From the NCBI GenBank assembly GCA_036939975.1, contig JALLPB010001293.1:1-10404 (forward strand): a stretch of 10,404 nt of DNA. The letters run 5' to 3'. Below the pieces are notes generated by a model. It searched no databases, was not told the DNA's origin, and saw only the letters and a program-made list of their open reading frames with translations. Shown here in pieces: positions 7,979-10,404 of the stretch. Both the position numbers and the translations under genes were made by a program. This DNA is from Cyclostephanos tholiformis. Lineage: Eukaryota > Bacillariophyta > Thalassiosirophyceae > Thalassiosirales > Thalassiosiraceae. Position 1 is the stretch's first letter, and each line of letters opens with the position of its first letter.

Positions 7979-8504
7979 GATCACAATTCATCAAGTTACG
8001 GGACTGCTTGTGAGAGATTTCAAAAGGAGAATGAAAAAGTACAGCAGAGCTATATTTTGGAACAAGACAGTCATACTGCATTCTAGTAGGGAACAGGGTG
8101 GACTGCGACTCAATAATTGATGCATAATAGCTGTAGACTGGTGATATGAGTTATAACTGGATGTGGTTAATATTTGACCAGAAAAGATTTATCGATGGTC
8201 TCTCTCTCTTGATAAAATGTTAGTATCATCATTCTCAAAGTATACTTGAAATGCAGGGTTATCCATGTAGTAAAATAGGATTGATGAATATAGTAACAAG
8301 AAGTACCAGCTTCAACAGGAGCCACACTGTGATATACCATGTAGTTGTAAATTACAATGTCACCAGCGCCCAAAGCCAGGAAACCAATATTCGAAGCATT
8401 TTGCCTTTCTGCCTACTAAACCAGTCGGGACAACGACCAAAAATTGTCTCCTCATCTTGGATTTCAGGTGACTTCTGTCGATTGATACGGCGATCGAAGC
8501 TGAC
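7979..8504. other. 3' flank of the RSH gene
   Basis: This holds the expected 3' UTR of the RSH transcript and intergenic sequence. I saw no AATAAA-type signal close to the stop. A short hairpin, TTGTAA-A-TTACAA, lies near 8346-8358. A possible minus-strand coding remnant (8167-8412) is listed separately. A plus-strand open frame of 125 codons (8251-8628) starts on a non-ATG codon and does not look like a protein. Confidence 0.5.
8167..8412 (-). pseudogene. Possible C-terminal fragment of a PhyH-like 2-oxoglutarate dioxygenase
   Basis: The minus strand is open from 8412 to a stop at 8167 (about 81 residues) with no ATG start. It reads GAGDIVIYNYMVYHSV followed by an Ala-Gly-Thr-Ser turn and YYIHQSYF. 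The GD-(V/I)-(hydrophobic)-x-(aromatic)...H pattern followed by a beta strand resembles the end of phytanoyl-CoA dioxygenase-type folds, where the His is the third iron ligand. The Arg usually expected soon after, for 2-oxoglutarate binding, appears to be Cys. Two stop codons (8413-8418) precede the frame. It could be a decayed gene or a last exon with an upstream intron. The family call rests on a short pattern from memory. Confidence 0.3.
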
Positions 8505-8672
8505 ATGGCGGCAGAGGATGGCGATGTGGCGAGTTCTGAGAGGACGAAGGCTCCTCTCCGATACGTACAAGGGTGGCTCTGGAGCCCGGGAGTTTATTCA
8601 TCCATGCGATGGCTCGGGATGCCACTAAGAGTAGCGTGGAAGAGAGCTTTCATTTCTCTTCCCACTTTTTAA
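8505..8672 (+). CDS. Small ORF of 55 residues, unrecognised
   Basis: The ORF opens with an ATG at 8505 (MAAEDGDVASSERTKAPL) and continues into a Trp/Arg-rich part including VQGWLWSPGVYSSMRW and PLRVAWKRAFISLPTF before TAA. It has an acidic head, a basic-aromatic tail and no clear membrane span. A pyrimidine-rich AG (TTGGATTTCAG, ending near 8467) lies upstream, but an in-frame TGA follows it at once, so the ATG is the likely start if the ORF is real. The stop lies inside the left arm of the 14-bp inverted repeat that precedes the gag remnant. It may be a truncated host gene, a small leader ORF of the element, or a chance frame. Confidence 0.35.
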   Translation: MAAEDGDVASSERTKAPLRYVQGWLWSPGVYSSMRWLGMPLRVAWKRAFISLPTF

Positions 8673-8771
8673 ATATAATCTCCGATTACTAAGTCATACT
8701 CGGGCATGCTAAACACCCCGTCCCGTGGAAGGACGTGGTATTTGCAGTTGCATCAACATTATATTTAAAAA
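8666..8771. repeat. Perfect 14-bp inverted repeat upstream of gag
   Basis: TTTTTAAATATAAT (8666-8679) is the exact reverse complement of ATTATATTTAAAAA (8758-8771). The arms enclose 78 nt of mixed sequence with a CCCCGTCCCG motif. It lies 34 nt before the gag-like ATG. It could be a small inserted element, a structured leader of the retroelement, or the edge of a former LTR. No tRNA primer-binding site was recognised nearby. Confidence 0.75.
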
Positions 8772-8805
8772 GGGTGTAGCATTATTGATCAGGGCACGAT
8801 CGATC

Positions 8806-10353
8806 ATGAGCGAGGAACAGAAGCTGAAGGTGGAGGGGAAGAAACCCCGCCGACCCAACAAACCACAGAAGAAAGAGTTTACGACCGGAATGGTCGGACT
8901 GGAGGAGGACACCTTTGACATCGGGCACCCCAAGTACGCCGCTAAGTACGAGAGGTCAGTTGATGCCATCGCAAGGTACGTCCAGCAAGAGTACAGGTCT
9001 GGAGCCGATGTTGCCCGGGCCATGAGGGAGCTTGTCACACCGACTGTGACCATGCCAACATATCCAGCAGATCCAAACGATCAAGAGAAAATCCAAATCT
9101 GGAAAGAGGAACTCCGTGAGAAACGGACACAACTGATACAGATTGAAGAAAGCACCAAGAGAGCTTATGCACTTGTGATGGGGCAGTGTTTGCCAGTCCT
9201 AGTGAGCAAGATTTGTGGGGCCACGTCATATGTGACCGTAAATGAAACACAATATGTGGTGGAACTCCTACGTCTCATCCGAGGTTTCTGCTGTGACTTC
9301 GGGGCAGGACAGCAGAGCACCTGCCCTCGAGCAAGCAAAACACAAGGTGTCTGTGTACTACCAGTGGCACAATGTGAGCAACACCGATTACATCCAATTC
9401 TTTCAGGTGCTCGTCGATGGGGGAGCGTACGGGAATGAGCCAGGATTGATCAATGCCTACCTGATTGAACAGGGAGTCCCCGCAGACAGACTTGACACTG
9501 CAACACCACAGCAAATTACGACCGCCTACCTGGCATGCATGCTCCTACGTGGGGCCGACAGCGGAATTGGCCAACGATATGACAAAGGGTCAAGACCACT
9601 ATCCCAAGACCATCGTAGAGGCAGCCCGCCTCCTCAACAACTACAAGCTCAACCCGCGAATTCAGCGTGTCAGGGACGATCCTGGGGAGGGGATGGGGTT
9701 CGTGCAAGACTGAGGGGGCAGACGTGGGGGGGGCGGTGGATCTGGTGAGGTGCGAGGTGGGGGAAGGGGCAGGAAACAGGGGGCAGGACCCTAACAACCC
9801 AAACTGCTGGCATTGCAACCAGCCCGGCCATCGAAAGAATCGTTGCCCCGACCTCACGGTGGAATGCATCGATAACCTGAACATTGACGAGTTCGAGAAT
9901 GCCCATGGTTTCTTCAGCACTGTGACCTGCGAGGTGGCGGAGGACGAACTGCAGGTGTGGGCCGACTCAGCACAGGGGTGTGAATTTGTGCAGCACGGCG
10001 AAAAGGGGGGTGGTGTGTGGGGAATCCTGCACCCGAGTCACCTTTACATTGACACGTGCACGAGCTACGCGAGCATGCCTTACCGCTCTCTCCTTGAGAA
10101 CATCCAACAGCCGACAAGAGGCCTAGTAGGCCACAGCAACTGTGGGTCGACAACGATGACGGAGGTGGGTGACCTCGGCAAGATCCAAGGGATGTGGGTG
10201 AACAAGAGCGGGATCACGAACATCGTGCCACTCAAACTTATTTGGAAGATATGGAGAATCACGTATGACTCACACGGAGGGATGAACGCGGGCCACTTTG
10301 TGATCCACACGGATCAAGGGAACATTGTTGTGCACAAGAATGAGAAGGGCTAG
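8806..10353 (+). pseudogene. Degraded retrotransposon gag / zinc knuckle / protease-like ORF
   Basis: The ORF begins MSEEQKLKVEGKKP at ATG 8806. A charged helical gag part follows (EEELREKR-like stretch, RAYALVMGQ), then SVYYQWHNVSNTDYIQFF in a second frame from about 9305. DMTKGQDHYPKT and EAARLLNNYKLNP follow in a third frame from about 9560. An RGG-like linker is interrupted by TGA at 9711-9713. A CCHC zinc knuckle, CWHCNQPGHRKNRC (C-x2-C-x4-H-x4-C, 9805-9846), lies in the first frame again after a shift near 9785. Downstream, LYIDTCTSYASM, LLENI and VGDLGKIQGMWV fit the aspartic-protease-like part of algal Copia-type polyproteins, with DTC at the presumed active site. A stop at 10351-10353 ends it. 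No integrase or reverse transcriptase follows. I infer a dead copy; sequencing indels could explain some breaks. Confidence 0.78.
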
Positions 10354-10359
10354 GTTGCC

Positions 10360-10385
10360 AATTACTGAGTAATTACTTAGTAATT
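10360..10385. repeat. Overlapping AATTACT palindromes
   Basis: AATTACT-G-AGTAATT (10360-10374) overlaps AATTACT-T-AGTAATT (10371-10385). The two palindromes share the middle arm, so the array can fold in more than one way. It starts seven bases after the premature stop of the protease-like frame and may mark where the retroelement sequence ends. Confidence 0.75.
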
Positions 10386-10404
10386 CCTGTTGTTACTGTA
10401 TTTT

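Noticed and set aside
8640..8805. LTR end and tRNA primer-binding site before gag
   Set aside because: No TG...CA boundary or recognisable tRNA 3'-end complement was found; only the 14-bp inverted repeat is supported.

Overview
The window is nuclear DNA of a eukaryote, most likely a photosynthetic stramenopile and probably a diatom. I infer this from a long bacterial/plastid-type RelA-SpoT homologue carrying three short GT-AG introns (119, 119 and 181 nt), a possible bipartite plastid-targeting leader with a SAFA motif, and a degraded retrotransposon gag-protease remnant of a kind I associate with algal genomes. The lineage is an inference; no rRNA or other marker is present.

Layout. Positions 1-3740 are mostly AT-rich and gene-poor. 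They hold a dense cluster of short perfect hairpins (154-497), a broken minus-strand coding remnant (about 500-1470), a pyrimidine-rich tract (2330-2680), a second hairpin cluster (2969-3188), and a 352-bp interval (3231-3582) bounded by a perfect 14-bp inverted repeat with a TTGCCTGA-type tandem repeat in its middle. From about 3840 the DNA becomes very GC-rich and low in complexity (GAC/GTC triplets, G runs), and all frames stay open.

The main gene is an RSH (ppGpp synthetase/hydrolase), supported from 4530 or earlier to 7978. Its spliced product, from the first in-frame ATG, is 1009 residues with HD hydrolase, synthetase, TGS, zinc-finger/RIS and ACT parts, and the active-site motifs of both catalytic domains are visible. 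Its true 5' end is not settled, because no in-frame ATG precedes the hydrophobic SAFA leader.

Downstream, 7979-8500 is the 3' flank of the RSH gene, with a possible minus-strand remnant of a PhyH-like dioxygenase. A small ORF (8505-8672) ends inside one arm of a perfect 14-bp inverted repeat (8666-8771). A retrotransposon gag/zinc-knuckle/protease remnant (8806-10353) follows, broken by about three frameshifts and one TGA. The window ends in short palindromic AATTACT repeats. The only gene that looks functional is the RSH; the rest is mobile-element debris and repeats. I found no multi-gene system here.
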